DNA of 64,000 bases from Panopea generosa (GCA_029582155.1 CM055909.1:50673818-50737817), one strand, 5' to 3'; positions 47,443-61,514 are shown, numbered from the stretch's first letter. Notes: generated from the sequence alone by a model not told the origin. Numbers and translations are program-made.

Positions 47443-47630
47443 ACTATCACTTCCATACATCACCTCTCAGGTTTTCGGTACGAGCTCAACTCGGTACTAT
47501 CACTTCCATACATCACCTCTCAGGTCTTCGGTTCGAGCCCAACTCCGTATTCACAGTTTTTAGAAAGTTTTCCTTTCATGTGGAAGAACGGCTGTTCTAT
47601 TTCGGTTGAGATTCACGAGTCTTAGGTAAA
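47443..47630 (+). mobile_element. SINE fragment with duplicated B box
   Basis: A 53-bp segment ACTATCACTTCCATACATCA through the B box occurs twice (47443 and 47496). It gives B boxes GTTTTCGGTACGAGCTC and GTCTTCGGTTCGAGCCC. The body TGTGGAAGAACGGCTGTTCT resembles family F (63241-63490). Confidence 0.6.
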
Positions 47631-47689
47631 CATACCAGAAAACTGGCAGCCATGTATAATCTGTAATTATTTGAAAATGGGGTTAAACT

Positions 47690-50600
47690 CCACCCCACTT
47701 TAAAAAACCTTAAGAAATAACATTTCTAGGGGTCATACATCTACATATATCACATTTATAAAACAATGAGAACAGTGGCTATTTCAGGGTCACATATTTA
47801 CATATATCACATTTATAAAACAAGGAGGATAGGGACTATTCAAATGTCACATATCTACATATATCACATCTTTAAAACAAGAACGATAGTGGCTATTTAA
47901 GGGTCACATATCTACATATATCACATGTATAAAACAAGGAGGATAGTGGCTTTTTAACGGTCATACATCTACATATATCACATGCATAAAACAATGAGGA
48001 TAGGGTCTATTTTAGAGTCACATATTTACATATATCACATCTATAAAACAAGGAGGATAATGGCTATTTAAGAGTCACATATCTACATATCTCACATGTA
48101 TACGAAAAGAAGGATAGTGTCTATTTAAGGGTCACATATTTACATATATCACATCTATAAAACAAGGAAGACAGTGGCTATTTAAAGGTCACACATCTCC
48201 ATATATCGCATGTATAAAACAAGGAGGAAGTTGGCTATTTAAGGGTCACACATTTACATACATGTATATCACATGTATAAAACAAGAAGGTTAGTTGCTA
48301 TGTAAGGGTCGTACATCTACATATATCATATTTATAAAACAATGAGGATAGGGTCTATTTAAGGGTCACATATTTACATATATCACATCTATAAAGCTAG
48401 GAGAAAGTTGGCTTTTTAAGGGTCACACATCTACATATATCACATGTATAAAACAAAAAGGTTAGTGGCTATTTAAGGGTCAAACATCTACATTTATCAC
48501 ATTTATAACACAAGGTGGATAGTGACTATTAAAGATCACACATCTAAAAATAGCATATTCATAATACAAGGAGGATAATGGCTATTTAAGGGTCACACAT
48601 CCACAAATATCACATCTATAATATAAGGAGGATAGTGGCAATTTAAGGGTCACACAAATTCATATATCACATCTATAAAACAAGCAAGATAGTGACAATT
48701 TAAGGGTCACACATCTATATATATATCCCATTTATAATACAAAGAGATTAGTTGCTAATAAAGGGTAACTACTCTACAAATATCAAATCTATAAAAGAAG
48801 AATGATAGTGACTATTAAAGAGTCACTTATCTACATATATCACATTTATAAAACAAGGAGAATAGTGGCTATTTAAAGGTCACTTATCTACATATATCAC
48901 ATTTATCAAACAAGAAGGACACAGGCTATTTAAAGGTCACTTATCTACATATATGACATTTATCAAACAAGAATGATAGTGTCCATTTAAGAGTCACTTA
49001 TCTATCTATATCACATTTATAAAACAAGGAGGATAATGGCTTTTTAAAGGTCACTTATCTACATATATCACATTTATCAAACAAGAAGGACAGTGGCCAG
49101 TTAATAGTCACACATCTACATATATCACATTTATAAAACAAGGAGGATAATGGTTATTTAAAGGTCATTTATCTACATATATCACATTTATAAAACAAGG
49201 AGGATAATGGCTTTTTAAAGGTCACTTATCTACATATATCACATTTATCAAACAAGAAGGACAGTGGCCATTTAATAGTCACACATCTACATATATCACA
49301 TTTATAAAACAAGGAGGATAATGGTTATTTAAAGGTCATTTATCTACATATATCACATTTATAAAATAAGGAGGATAATGGCTTTTTAAAGGTCACTTAT
49401 CTACATATATCACATTTATAAAACAAGGAGGATAGTGGCTGTTTATGGGTCCCACATCTACATATATCACATTTATAAAACAAGGAGGATAGTGTATTTT
49501 TAAGGGTCATACATCTATATATATCACATCTATAAAACAAGAAGTATAATGGCTATTTAAGTGTCACACATCGACTTATATCACATTCATAAAACAAGAT
49601 GGATAACGGCTTTTTAAGGGTCAGACATCTACATATATCACATCTATAAAACAAGACGGATAACGGCCATTTACGGGTCAGACATTTACATATATCACAT
49701 CTATAAAACAAGAAGGACAATGGCTATTTAAGGGTCACACATCTACATATATCACATTTATAAAACAAGGAGGATAATGGCTATTTAAAGGTCACACATC
49801 TACATATATCACATTTTAATACAAGGAGGATAGTTGCTATTTAATAGTCACACATCTACATATATCACATTTATAAAACAAGAAGGATAATGGCTATTTA
49901 AGGGTCAGACATTTACATATATCACATTTTAATACAAGGAGGATAGTTGCTATTTAATAGTCACACATCTACATATATCACATTTATAAAACAAGGAGGA
50001 TAGTGGCTGTTTATGGGTTCCACATCTACATATATCACATTTATAAAACAAGGAGGATAGTGTATTTTTAAGGGTCATACATCTATATATATCACATCTA
50101 TAAAACAAGAAGTATAATGGCTATTTAAGTGTCACACATCGACTTATATCACATTCATAAAACAAGATGGATAACGGCTTTTTAAGGGTCAGACATCTAC
50201 ATATATCACATCTATAAAACAAGACGGATAACGGCCATTTACGGGTCAGACATTTACATATATCACATCTATAAAACAAGAAGGACAATGGCTATTTAAG
50301 GGTCACACATCTACATATATCACATTTATAAAACAAGGAGGATAATGGCTATTTAAAGGTCACACATCTACATATATCACATTTTAATACAAGGAGGATA
50401 GTTGCTATTTAATAGTCACACATCTACATATATCACATTTATAAAACAAGAAGGATAATGGCTATTTAAGGGTCAGACATTTACATATATCACATTTTAA
50501 TACAAGGAGGATAGTTGCTATTTAATAGTCACACATCTACATATATCACATTTATAAAACAAGGTGGAAAGTGACAATTTAAGAGTCACACATCTATATA

Positions 50601-53600
50601 TATATATATATATATATCACATTTATAAATTAAGGAGGATAGTGGCTATCTAAGGGTCACACATCTGCATATATCAAATTTATAAAACAATGAGGATAAT
50701 GGCTTTTTAAGGGTCACATATTTACATATATCACATCCTTAAAACAAGGAGGATAGTGGCTATTTAAAGGTCGTACATCTACATATATCACATCTATAAA
50801 AACAAAGAGGATAGTGGCTATTTAAGGGTCACACATCCACATATATCACATCTATAAAACAAAGAGGATAGTGGTTTTTTAAGGGTAACATATCTACATA
50901 TATCACATTTATAAAACAAGAAGGATAGTGGCTATTTAAGTGTCACACATCAACAAATATCACATTTATAAAACAATGAGAATAGTGGCTTTTTAAGGGT
51001 CACATATTTACATATATCACATCCTTAAACAAGGAGGATAGTGACTATTTAAAGGTCAGACATCTACATATATCACATCCTTAAAACAAGGAGGATAGTT
51101 CCTATTTAATGGTCACACATCTACATATATCACATTTATAAAACAAGTTGGACTGTGACTATTTAAGAGTCACACATCTATATATATCACATTTATAAAA
51201 CAAGGAGGATATTGGCTATTTAAGGGTCCGCATCTGCATATATCACATTTATAAAACAAGGTGTATGGTGGCTATTTAAGGGTCACACATCTACATACAT
51301 CACATTTATAAAATAAGATGGATAGTGCTGTTTAAGGGTCACACATTCACAAATATCACATATATAAAACAAAGAGGATAATTGCTATTTAAAAGTCACA
51401 CGTCTACATATATCTAATTTATAATACAAGGAGAATGGTGGCTATTTAAGGGTCATATATCTACATACATGTATATCTCAATTATAATACAAGGAAGAAA
51501 GTGGCTATTTAAAGGTCTTACATCTACATATATCACATCTATAAAACAAGGAGAAAAGTGTCTATTTAAAGGTCACACATCTACATATATCTCATCTAAA
51601 ATACAAGGAGGATAGTGGCTATTTAAAGGTCATACATCTGCATATATCTCATCTATAAAACAATGAGGATAGTGACTATTTAAGTGTCACACATCTACAA
51701 ATATCACATTTTTAAAACAAGGTGGATAGTGGCTATTTAAAGGTCATACATCTACATATATCACATTTATAAAACAAGGAGGATAGTGGTTATTTAAGGG
51801 TCACACATCTACATATATCACATCTATAAAACAAGGAGGATAGTGGCTATTTAAGGGTCACACATCCACATATATCACATCTATAAAACGAAGAGGATAG
51901 CGTTTTTTAATGGTCACTCATCTACATATATCACATATATAATACAAGGAGGAAAAGCGCTATTAAAGGGTAACACATCTACATATATCACATTTATAAA
52001 ACAAGAAGGATAGTGGCTATTTAATAGCCACATACATACATATGTCACATCTATAAAACAAGAAGGATATTGGCTATTTAATGGCCACATACCTACATAT
52101 GTCACATCTATAAAACAAGGAGGATAGTGGCAATTTAAATGTCATACGTCTACATATATCACATTTATAAAACAAGGAGAAAAGTGGCTATTTAAGGGTC
52201 ACATATCTACATATATCACATCTATAAAACAATGAGGATAGTGGCTATTTAAGGATCACATATCGACATATATCACATTTATAAAACATGGAGGAAAGTG
52301 GTTATTTAAGGGTCACACATCTGCATATATCTCATCTATAAAACAAGGGGGATAGTGGCTGTTTAAGGGTCACACATCTACATATATCACATTTATAAAA
52401 CAAGGGGGATAGTGGCTGTTTAAGGGTCACACATCTACATATATCACATTTATAAAACAAGGTGGATATTGGCTGTTTAAGGGTCACACATCTACATATA
52501 TCACATTTATAAAACAAGGGGGATAGTGGCTGTTTAAGGGTCACACATCTACATATATCACATTTATAAAACAAGGTGGATATTGGCTGTTTAAGGGTCA
52601 CACATCTACATATATCACATTTATAAAACAAGGTGGATATTGGCTATTTCAGGGTCACACATCTACATATATCACATTTATAAAACAAGGTAGATATTGG
52701 CTGTTTAAGGGTCACACATCTACATATATTACATTTATAAAACAAGGAGAAAAGTGGCTATTTAAGGGTCACATATCTACATATATCACATCTATAAAAC
52801 AATGAGGATAGTGGCTATTTAAGGGTCACATATCTCATCTATAAAGCAAGGTGGATAGAGGCTTTTTAAAGTGGCTGTTTAAGGGGCACACATATACATA
52901 TATCTCATCTATAAAACAAGGTGGACAGTGGCCATTTAATAGTCACACATCTACATATATCACATTTATAAAACAAGGAGGATAGTGGCTGTTTATGGGT
53001 CCCACATCTACATATACCACATTTATAAAACAAGGAGGATAGTGTATTTTTAAGGGTCATACATCTATATATATCACATCCTTAAAACAAGGAGGATAGT
53101 GGCTATTTAAAGGTCGTACATCTACATATATAACATCTATAAAAACAAAGAGGATAGTGGCTATTTAAGGGTCACACATCCACATATATCACATCTATAA
53201 AACAAAGAGGATAGTGGTTTTTTAAGGGTAACATATCAACATATATTACATTTATAAAACAAGAAGGATAGTGGCTATTTAAGTGTCACACATCAACAAA
53301 TATCACATTGATAAAACAATGAGGATAGTGGCTTTTTAAGGGTCACATATTTACATATATCACATCCTTAAACAAGGAGGATAGTGACTATTTAAAGGTC
53401 AGACATCTACATATATCACATCCTTAAAACAAGGAGGATAGTTCCTATTTAATGATCACACCTCTACATATATCACATTTATAAAACAAGTTGGATTGTG
53501 ACTATTTAAGAGTCACACATCTATATATATCACATTTATAAAACCAGGAGGATAGTGGCTATTTAAGGGTCACACATCTGCATATATCACATTTATAAAA

Positions 53601-56600
53601 CAAGGTGTATGGTGGCTATTTAAGGGTCACACATCTACATACATCACATTTATAAAACAAGGAGGATAGGGTCTATTTAAAGGTCACATATTTACATATA
53701 TCACATGTATCAAACAAGGAGGATAGTGACTATTCAAATGTCACATATATGTTGCTATTTAATAGTCACACATCTACATATATCACATTTATAAAACAAG
53801 GTGGACAGTGGCCATTTAATAGTCACACATCTACATATATCACATTTATAAAACAAGGAGGATAGTGTATTTTTAAGGGTCATACATCTATATATATCAC
53901 ATCCTTAAAACAAGGAGGATAGTGGCTATTTAAAGGTCGTACATCTACATATATCACATCTATAAAAACAAAGAGGATAGTGGCTATTTAAGGGTCATAC
54001 ATCCACATATATCACATCTATAAAACAAAGAGGATAGTGGTTTTTTAAGGGTAACATATCTACATATATTACATTTATAAAACAAGAAGGATAGTGGCTA
54101 TTTAAGTGTCACACATCAACAAACATCACATTTATAAAACAATGAGGATAGTGGCTTTTTAAGGGTCACATATTTACATATATCACATCCTTAAACAAGG
54201 AGGATAGTGACTATTTAAAGGTCAGACATCTACATATATCACATCCTTAAAACAAGGAGGATAGTTCCTATTTAATGGTCACACATCTACATATATCACA
54301 TTTATAAAACAAGTTGGATTGTGACTATTTAAGAGTCACACATCTATATATATCACATTTATAAAACCAGGAGGATATTGGCTATTTAAGGGTCACACAT
54401 CTGCATATATCACATTTATAAAACAAGGTGTATGGTGGCTATTTAAGGGTCACACATCTACATACATCACATTTATAAAATAAGATGGATAATGTCTGTT
54501 AAAGGGCCACACATCTACAGATATCACATCTATAAAACAAGAAGGAAAGGTGCTGTTTAAGGGTCACACATTCACAAATATCACATATATAAAACAAAGA
54601 GGATAATTGCTATTTAAAAGTCACACGTCTACATATATCTAATTTATAATACAAGGAGAATGGTGGCTATTTAAGGGTCATATATCTACATACATGTATA
54701 TTTCAATTATAATACAAGGAAGAAAGTGGCTATTTAAAGGTCTTACATCTACATATATCACATCTATAAAAGAAGGAGAAAAGTGTCTATTTAAAGGTCA
54801 CACATCTACATATATCTCATCTAAAATACAAGGAGGATAGTGGCTATTTAAAGGTCATACATCTGCATATATCTCATTCTATAAAACAATGAGGATAGTG
54901 ACTATTTAAGTGTCACACATCTACAAATATCACATTTTTAAAACAAGGTGGATAGTGGCTATTTAAAGGTCATTCATCTACATATATCACATCTATAAAA
55001 CAAGGAGAAAAGTGTCTATTTAAAGGTCACACATCTACATATATCTCATCTAAAATACAAGGAGGATAGTGGCTATTTAAAGGTCATACATCTGCATATA
55101 TCTCATTCTATAAAACAATGAGGATAGTGACTATTTAAGTGTCACACATCTATAAATATCACATTTTTAAAACAAGGTGGATAGTGGCTATTTAAAGGTC
55201 ATTCATCTACATATATCACATTTATAAAACAAGGAGGATAGTGGTTATTTAAGGGTCACACATCCACATATATCACATCTATAAAACAAGGAGGATAGTG
55301 GCTTTTTTAAGGGTCACACATCCACATATATCACATCTATAAAACGAAGAGGATAGCGTTTTTTAATGGTCACTCATCTACATATATCACATATATAATA
55401 CAAGGAGGAAAAGCGCTATTAAAGGGTAACACATCTACATATATCACATTTATAAAACAAGAAGGATAGTGGCTATTTAATAGCCACATACATACATATG
55501 TCACATCTATAAAACAAGAAGGATATTGGCTATTTAATGGCCACATACCTACATATGTCACATCTATAAAACAAGGAGGATAGTGGCAATTTAAATGTCA
55601 TACGTCTACATATATCACATTTATAAAACAAGGAGAAAAGTGGCTATTTAAGGGTCACATATCTACATATATCACATCTATAAAACAATGAGGATAGTGG
55701 CTATTTAAGGATCACATATCGACATATATCACATTTATAAAACATGGAGGAAAGTGGTTATTTAAGGGTCACACATCTACATATATCACATCTATAAAAC
55801 AATGAGGATAGTGGCTATTTAAGGGTCACATATCGACATATATCACATTTATAAAACAAGGTGGATATTGGCTGTTTAAGGGTCACACATCAACATATAT
55901 CACATTTATAAAACAAGGTGGATATTGGCTATTTCAGGGTCACACATCTACATATATCACATTTATAAAACAAGGTGGATATTGGCTGTTTAAGGGTCAC
56001 ACATCTACATATATTACATTTATAAAACAAGGAGAAAAGTGGCTATTTAAGGGTCACACATCTACATATATCACATCTATAAAACAATGAGGATAGTGGC
56101 TATTTAAGGGTCACATATCGACATATATCACATTTATAAAACATGGAGGAAAGTGGCTATTTCAGGGTCACACATCTACATATATCTCATCTATAAAGCA
56201 AGGTGGATAGAGGCTATTTAAAGTGGCTGTTTAAGGGGCACACATCTACATATATCTCATCTATAAAACAAGGGGGATAGTGGCTGTTTAAGGGTCACAC
56301 ATCTACATATATCACATTTATAAAACAAGGTGGATATTGGCTGTTTAAGGGTCACACATCTACATATATCACATTTATAAAACAAGGTGGATATTGGCTG
56401 TTTAAGGGTCACACATCTACATATATCACATTTATAAAACAAGGTGGATAGTGGCTGTTTAAGGGTCACACATCTACATATATTACATTTATAAAACAAG
56501 GTGGATATTGGCTATTTCAGGGTCACACATCTACATATATCACATTTATAAAACAAAGTGGTTTTTGGCTGTTTAAGGGTCACACATCTACATATATCAC

Positions 56601-57140
56601 ATTTATAAAACAAGGTGGCTTTTGGCTGTTTAAGGGTCACACATCTACATATATTACATTTATAAAACAAGGTGGATATTGGCTGTTTAAGGGTCACACA
56701 TCTACATATATCACATTTATAAAAAAGGTGGATATTGGCTATTTCAGGGTCACACATCTACATATATCACATTTATAAAACAAGGTGGATATTGGCTGTT
56801 TAAGGGTCACACATCTACATATATTACATTTATAAAACAAGGTCGATAGAGGCTGTTTAAGAGTCACACATCTACATATATCACATTTATAAAACAAGGT
56901 GGATATTGGCTATTTCAGGGTCACACATTTACATATATCACATTTATAAAACAAGGTGGATATTGGCTGTTTAAGGGTCACACATCTACATATATCACAT
57001 TTATAAAACAAGGTGGATATTGGCTGTTTAAGGGTCACACATCTACATATATCACATTTATAAAACAAGGGGGATAGTGGCTGTTTAAGGGTCACACATC
57101 TACATATACCACATTTATAAAACAAGGTGGATATTGGCTA
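47690..57140. repeat. 57-bp minisatellite, about 165 copies (9.4 kb)
   Basis: The unit is TATTTAAGGGTCACACATCT, ACATATATCACATTTATAAA, ACAAGGAGGATAGTGGC (57 bp). Nested larger duplications are visible: a 568-bp block at 49441 recurs at 50009, a block at 50737 recurs at 53080 and 53903, and one near 51914 recurs at 55370 (offset 3456). The last kilobase (about 56250-57140) is the most homogeneous. Because 57 is a multiple of three, minus-strand frames remain open with a 19-residue Cys-rich period; they lack any gene context. It lies in the presumed intron of the SLC1 gene. Confidence 0.96.
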
Positions 57141-57480
57141 TTTCTACAGAGATCACTTTCATGAAACAGAGAATATTAATATTTAAGCCGCGTCACAAAT
57201 CTACGTTCGTAACATTAATAAAACACAGGATATTTGTAAGTAAATGGCCATATATATCAAGTTTATAAAACAAAGAGGATATTGGTCATTTATTATCATT
57301 ACCTCGCATATTTTAGACAAAGACTTAATCCTTGGTTCACTTAATAATTTGAACCTGGTGTTTAGGTATCTATTGGGCGATTTTAACACATATTTAACTG
57401 AATTCGTCAAGAGTCATATAACAAAGTTAACCATTCATTTTGTATGAGTTACTGCCAGGCGTGGGCTTATAACGTTGTTT
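57141..57480. other. Decayed array edge and unique DNA
   Basis: Two or three degenerate 57-bp units, then AT-rich sequence without recognised features. Confidence 0.5.
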
Positions 57481-57482
57481 TT

Positions 57483-57960
57483 TTTTAACTCGGCTGTTCT
57501 ATGAGTAGTGGATTTTTTGTACTCCCCACCCCCGGCGCGACGTCAGCGTCTGTTGGTGTCCGCTTCCCACCTAATCATAAGTGTACATGGATTGATGTTA
57601 CTTAATATCAATGTACATGTGTGGGGCAGTATGTAACATAACATAACTTCAAAGTCAAAGTCATATTCCAGGGTGAAAAGGTCACATATGTCTTTAAATT
57701 TTAAGTTAATGTTTTTGGAGCAAAGTGCCCATCAGTGCACATTGCTTGCAGACAAAATGAATGTATATGCTTATACACCGATGAAGTAAATAACATATCG
57801 GGTTCCTAAACTTGAAACTTATGGTCATTTTGCAGGACAAAACGGTCATTTTTTTGTCCTAAAACTCCTGGAGTTTTGGTGCCCCATTTCAACATTGTTA
57901 TCGGCATATTTGTTTACCAAAAAACTATTGATTTAAAAAACTCAGCTTTGTTTAGAATTG
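57483..57960 (+). repeat. Dispersed repeat with about 185-bp units, copy 1
   Basis: Starts ACTCGGCTGTTCTATGAGTA and continues with GGCGCGACGTCAGCGTCTG and CAGGGTGAAAAGGTCACAT. The same order is seen at 60180-60700 (ACTCGACTATTCTATAAAAA, GCGTCAGCGTG, CAGGGTGAAAAGGTCACAT). Confidence 0.65.
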
Positions 57961-58019
57961 GTTCGTCTCCTTCTTTTAAATTTTGTTTTGTGTTAAATTA
58001 AATACTCTTTTACTTTTTC

Positions 58020-59340
58020 TTCCATTTAGTTAATTGTATCGATGGCGTTTGGTTTGGTCATTAGGGTCCGATCCACCATTTAGTTGATTGTATCGATGGC
58101 GTTTGGTTTGGTTATTAGGGTCCAATCTACCATAAAGTTAATCGTTTCGATGACGTTTGGTTTGGTTATTAGGGTCCATTTCACCATTTAGTTAATCGTC
58201 TCGATGGCGTTTGGTTAAGTAATTAGGGTCAAATTCACCATTTAGTTAATTGTTTCGATGGCGTTTGGTTAAGTGATTAGGGTCCAATTCACCATTTAGT
58301 TAATTGTTTCGATGGCGTTTGGTTTGGTTATTAGGGTCCATTTCACCATTTAGTTAATCGTCTCGATGGCGTTTGGTTTGGTTATTAGGGTCCGGTCCAC
58401 CATTTAGTTAATTGTTTCGATGGCGTTTGGTTAAGTGATTAGGGTCCAATTCACCATTTAGTTAATCGTTTCGATGGCGTTTGGTTAAGTGATTAGGGTC
58501 CAATTCACCATTTAGTTAATTGTTTCGATGGCGTTTGGTTAAGTGATTAGGGTCCGGTCCACCATTTAGTTAATTGTTTCGATGGCGTTTGGTTAAGTGA
58601 TTAGGGTCCAATTCACCATTTAGTTAATTGTTTCGATGGCGTTTGGTTAAGTGATTAGGGTCCGGTCCACCATTTAGTTAATTGTTTCGATGGCGTTTGG
58701 TTAAGTGATTAGGGTCCAATTCACCATTTAGTTAATCTTCTCGATGGCGTTTAGTTTTGTTATTAGGGTCTGATCCACCATTTAGTTAATCGTTTCGATG
58801 GCGTTTGGTTTGGTTATAAGGGTTTGATCCACCATTGAGTTAATCGTTTCGATGGCGTTTAGTTTGGTTATTAGGGTCCATTTCACCATTTAGTTAATCG
58901 TCTCGATGGCGTTTGGTTTGGTTATTAGGGTCCGGTCCACCATTTAGTTAATTGTTTCGATGGCGTTTGGTTAAGTGATTAGGGTCCAATTCACCATTTA
59001 GTTAATTGTTTCGATGGCGTTTGGTTTGGTTATTAGGGTCCAATTCACCATTTAGTTAATTGTTTCGATGGCGTTTGGTTTGGTTATTAGGGTCCAATTC
59101 ACCATTTAGTTAATCGTTTCGATGGCGTTTGGTTTGGTTATTAGGGTCCGGTCCACCATTTAATTGATCGTTTCGATGGCGTTTGGTTAAGTGATTAGGG
59201 TCCAATTCACCATTTAGTTAATTGTTTCGATGGCGTTTGGTTAAGTGATTAGGGTTCAATTCACCATTTAGTTAATTGTTTCGATAGCGTTTGGTTTTGT
59301 TTTTAGAGTCCGGACACCATTTAGCTAATTGATTCGATCG
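58020..59340. repeat. 54-bp minisatellite, about 24 copies, one TTAGGG each
   Basis: The unit is CCATTTAGTTAATTGTTTCG, ATGGCGTTTGGTTAAGTGAT, TAGGGTCCAATTCA (54 bp). Two main variants differ at GGTTAAGTGATTAGGG versus GGTTTGGTTATTAGGG and at CCAATTCA versus CCGGTCCA. They occur in runs and alternations. ATTAGGGTC is fixed in almost every copy. Confidence 0.95.
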
Positions 59341-59738
59341 CGTTTGGTTTTACGTAATACGTTCATTAGCAAACAAAAGATTTCAAATTTTAATAAAAAA
59401 AATTATCTTTGATTGTGGCTAGTGATCGTGATATTTCAATAATGTTTTTGTTTTGATTTCCGTGTCCATTTAATTCATTTCATTTGAAATAACACTGTTC
59501 ACGGCGGGTTTCTTTCAGCACCTAAATTCATCAGTATATCGAGTATCGGAACTGAAAATCAGACTTTCAAAAAATTGAAATTCAGCAAATGGCTATGTTT
59601 AATTATTCATCCAAGTTTTGATGTTAGAAGTTTTACGCCTGAGTTCTCTTCTCAAACTCAAACGTTCGACTGTATATCTATGTTTGTTCATGCCACATTG
59701 TTTTACTTGTTGGTTTTCGGATTCTCTTTTTAATTTTT
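59341..59738. other. Unique intronic or intergenic DNA
   Basis: No recognised feature. Confidence 0.5.
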
Positions 59739-59935
59739 AGCTCACCTGATCTCAAGGTGAGCTATTCCGATCACCTTGTGACTTTCGTCTGTCGTTCGTC
59801 AGTCTGCAAACTTTATCTTGGGGTATAATAGAGCCCACATTTTCATTAGATCTTTATCAAACGTGTATTTATAGTTGTTATAAAACTGTAAAATCTCGGA
59901 CAATTTCTTGAACTGTCCAAACTGAATAAATAATG
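59739..59935 (+). repeat. Dispersed repeat with terminal hairpin
   Basis: Begins with a perfect 9-bp stem, AGCTCACCT, loop GATCTCA, AGGTGAGCT, then ATTCCGATCACCTTGTGACT and TCGTCTGTCGTTCGTC. I recall similar 'AGCTCACCT...AGGTGAGCT' termini as abundant in bivalve genomes. The superfamily is not assigned. Confidence 0.6.
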
Positions 59936-59965
59936 TCAAGAGTTATAAGATTAAATCAAAACTAT

Positions 59966-60180
59966 TTGACCTGTTGTGCTCTCCAGCACCTGTTTTTTGA
60001 CGTGATGTGCTCTCCAGCACCTGTATTTGACCTGTTGTGCTCTCCAGCACCTGTATTTGACCTGTTGTGCTCTCCAGCATCTGTATTTGACGTGATGTGC
60101 TCTAGAGCACCTGTATTTGACGTGATTTGCTCTCCAGCACCTGTATTTGACCTGTTTTACTCTCAAGCACCTGTATTTCT
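59966..60180. repeat. 30-bp minisatellite with palindromic core, 7 copies
   Basis: The unit is CTGTTGTGCTCTCCAGCACC plus TGTATTTGAC. The core GTGCT-CTCC-AGCAC is an inverted repeat. One unit has GTGCTCTAGAGCAC, a perfect 14-bp palindrome. A multiple of three keeps frames open on both strands. Confidence 0.92.
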
Positions 60181-60700
60181 AACTCGACTATTCTATAAAA
60201 ATAAATGATTTTTCGTACTATCCCAGACGGCGCTGGTGTCGGCATCGGCGTCAGCGTGAACATTTGCGTCCAACCTACTTTAAAGTTTTGGTGCAAATTG
60301 TTCATTAGTGTGAATAGGTTGCAATTATATGGCTGGAACTTGACATAAGTGTGCATGCTTATACTCTGAGGCATTCAAGTAACATATCGAGCATCTAAAT
60401 GTAAAGTCAATGCCATTTTGCAGGGTGAAAAGGTCACATTTTGTCTTAAACTTAGATTTAGTTGCGTTTTGGTGCAATTTGTTCATACAGGCATGTGAAT
60501 TGCTGATTGTTATATTGATGAAACTTGGTATAACTGTGCATGTTTATACTCTGAGTCATTATGTAACATGGTGGGCTCCTAACTTGTAGAAGAAGGCCAT
60601 ATTGCAGGGTGAAAAGGTCATATTTTGTCTTTGAATTCTGTGTTAAAGTTTTGGTGCACGTTGTGATTTATTACACACATACTTACTGTTATGCTACCGT
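60181..60700 (+). repeat. Dispersed repeat with about 185-bp units, copy 2
   Basis: Three diverged units. CAGGGTGAAAAGGTCA recurs at about 60421 and 60606. Each unit includes 'TTTTGGTGCA' and 'CTTGGTATAACTGTGCATG'-like words. Confidence 0.65.
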
Positions 60701-61427
60701 TACTTGGCACATGGGTGTATGCTTATACCTCGAGATTTTGTACTATTGAAGTGCTGCTTTATTTAAGTTCAAGGGGAAATATTGGATTGAAAAGGAGAAA
60801 AGGGGTTTATAACTCTAGGTTACAGTTTAGGTACATGTTGTATGTAGACACTACTTTCACTTTTATATTTTGCTTCTTATTGTCTTATGTCTTACACTAA
60901 TAATCAACAAAATTTTGGCTTTATTTTTGTTAATGTGTATCATATGGAACGTTACAACTTTTAGGTTCAGAATCTTATTCACTTTAGAACCTAAAACTGT
61001 TATTTGGTAGTTATATGAACTGTTGTTAAATCGACCCATATTGATATATTAGTAGTTTGGCATAGAACAAGAGTCATTTGTTTATGGGAAATACCTTGTA
61101 TCTTTGTTTGAACATTCCTGGTCCCATTGGCCAATACCTACATGGGGACCTGTCCGGGCACCACCCCACCCCATCCCTCCTTCCCACGCTCCCATTTTTA
61201 AAAATGAAAATTACATTTATTTTGTATTAAATGAAATACTCAACCCCATTTCAACTTTGTTACATTTCCTAGTAACCCATCCTTCATCCTTATCCCAACC
61301 TCTCAATCCCTACCCACCAAGATTTTTTGTTTTTATTATTTTTTAAATTTTGTTTTATGTATTTTTTAAATACTTATACTTCAGCAAAGAATGGTGTGTT
61401 TGTATCAAATATAAATCTACTTTATTA

Positions 61428-61430
<3 letters not shown>
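60701..61430. other. Repeat-like AT-rich DNA, no gene
   Basis: Includes a C-rich stretch (CACCCCACCCCATCCCTCC) at about 61160. The sequence resembles a decayed tail of the 185-bp repeat. No coding exon seen; in particular no SLC1 exon. Confidence 0.4.
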
Positions 61431-61431
<1 letters not shown>

Positions 61432-61484
<53 letters not shown>

Positions 61485-61485
61485 T
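61432..61485. repeat. (AT)n microsatellite with poly-T
   Basis: About 20 AT dinucleotides followed by a T run. Confidence 0.95.
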
Positions 61486-61514
61486 TTTTATATTTTTCTG
61501 TTTAAAGAATGACC

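Noticed and set aside
52332-57125. Cys-rich minus-strand frames with CDICRC motifs resembling zinc fingers
   Set aside because: They are the translation of the 57-bp repeat with a 19-residue period. There is no promoter, splice or domain logic and neighbouring units break the frame.
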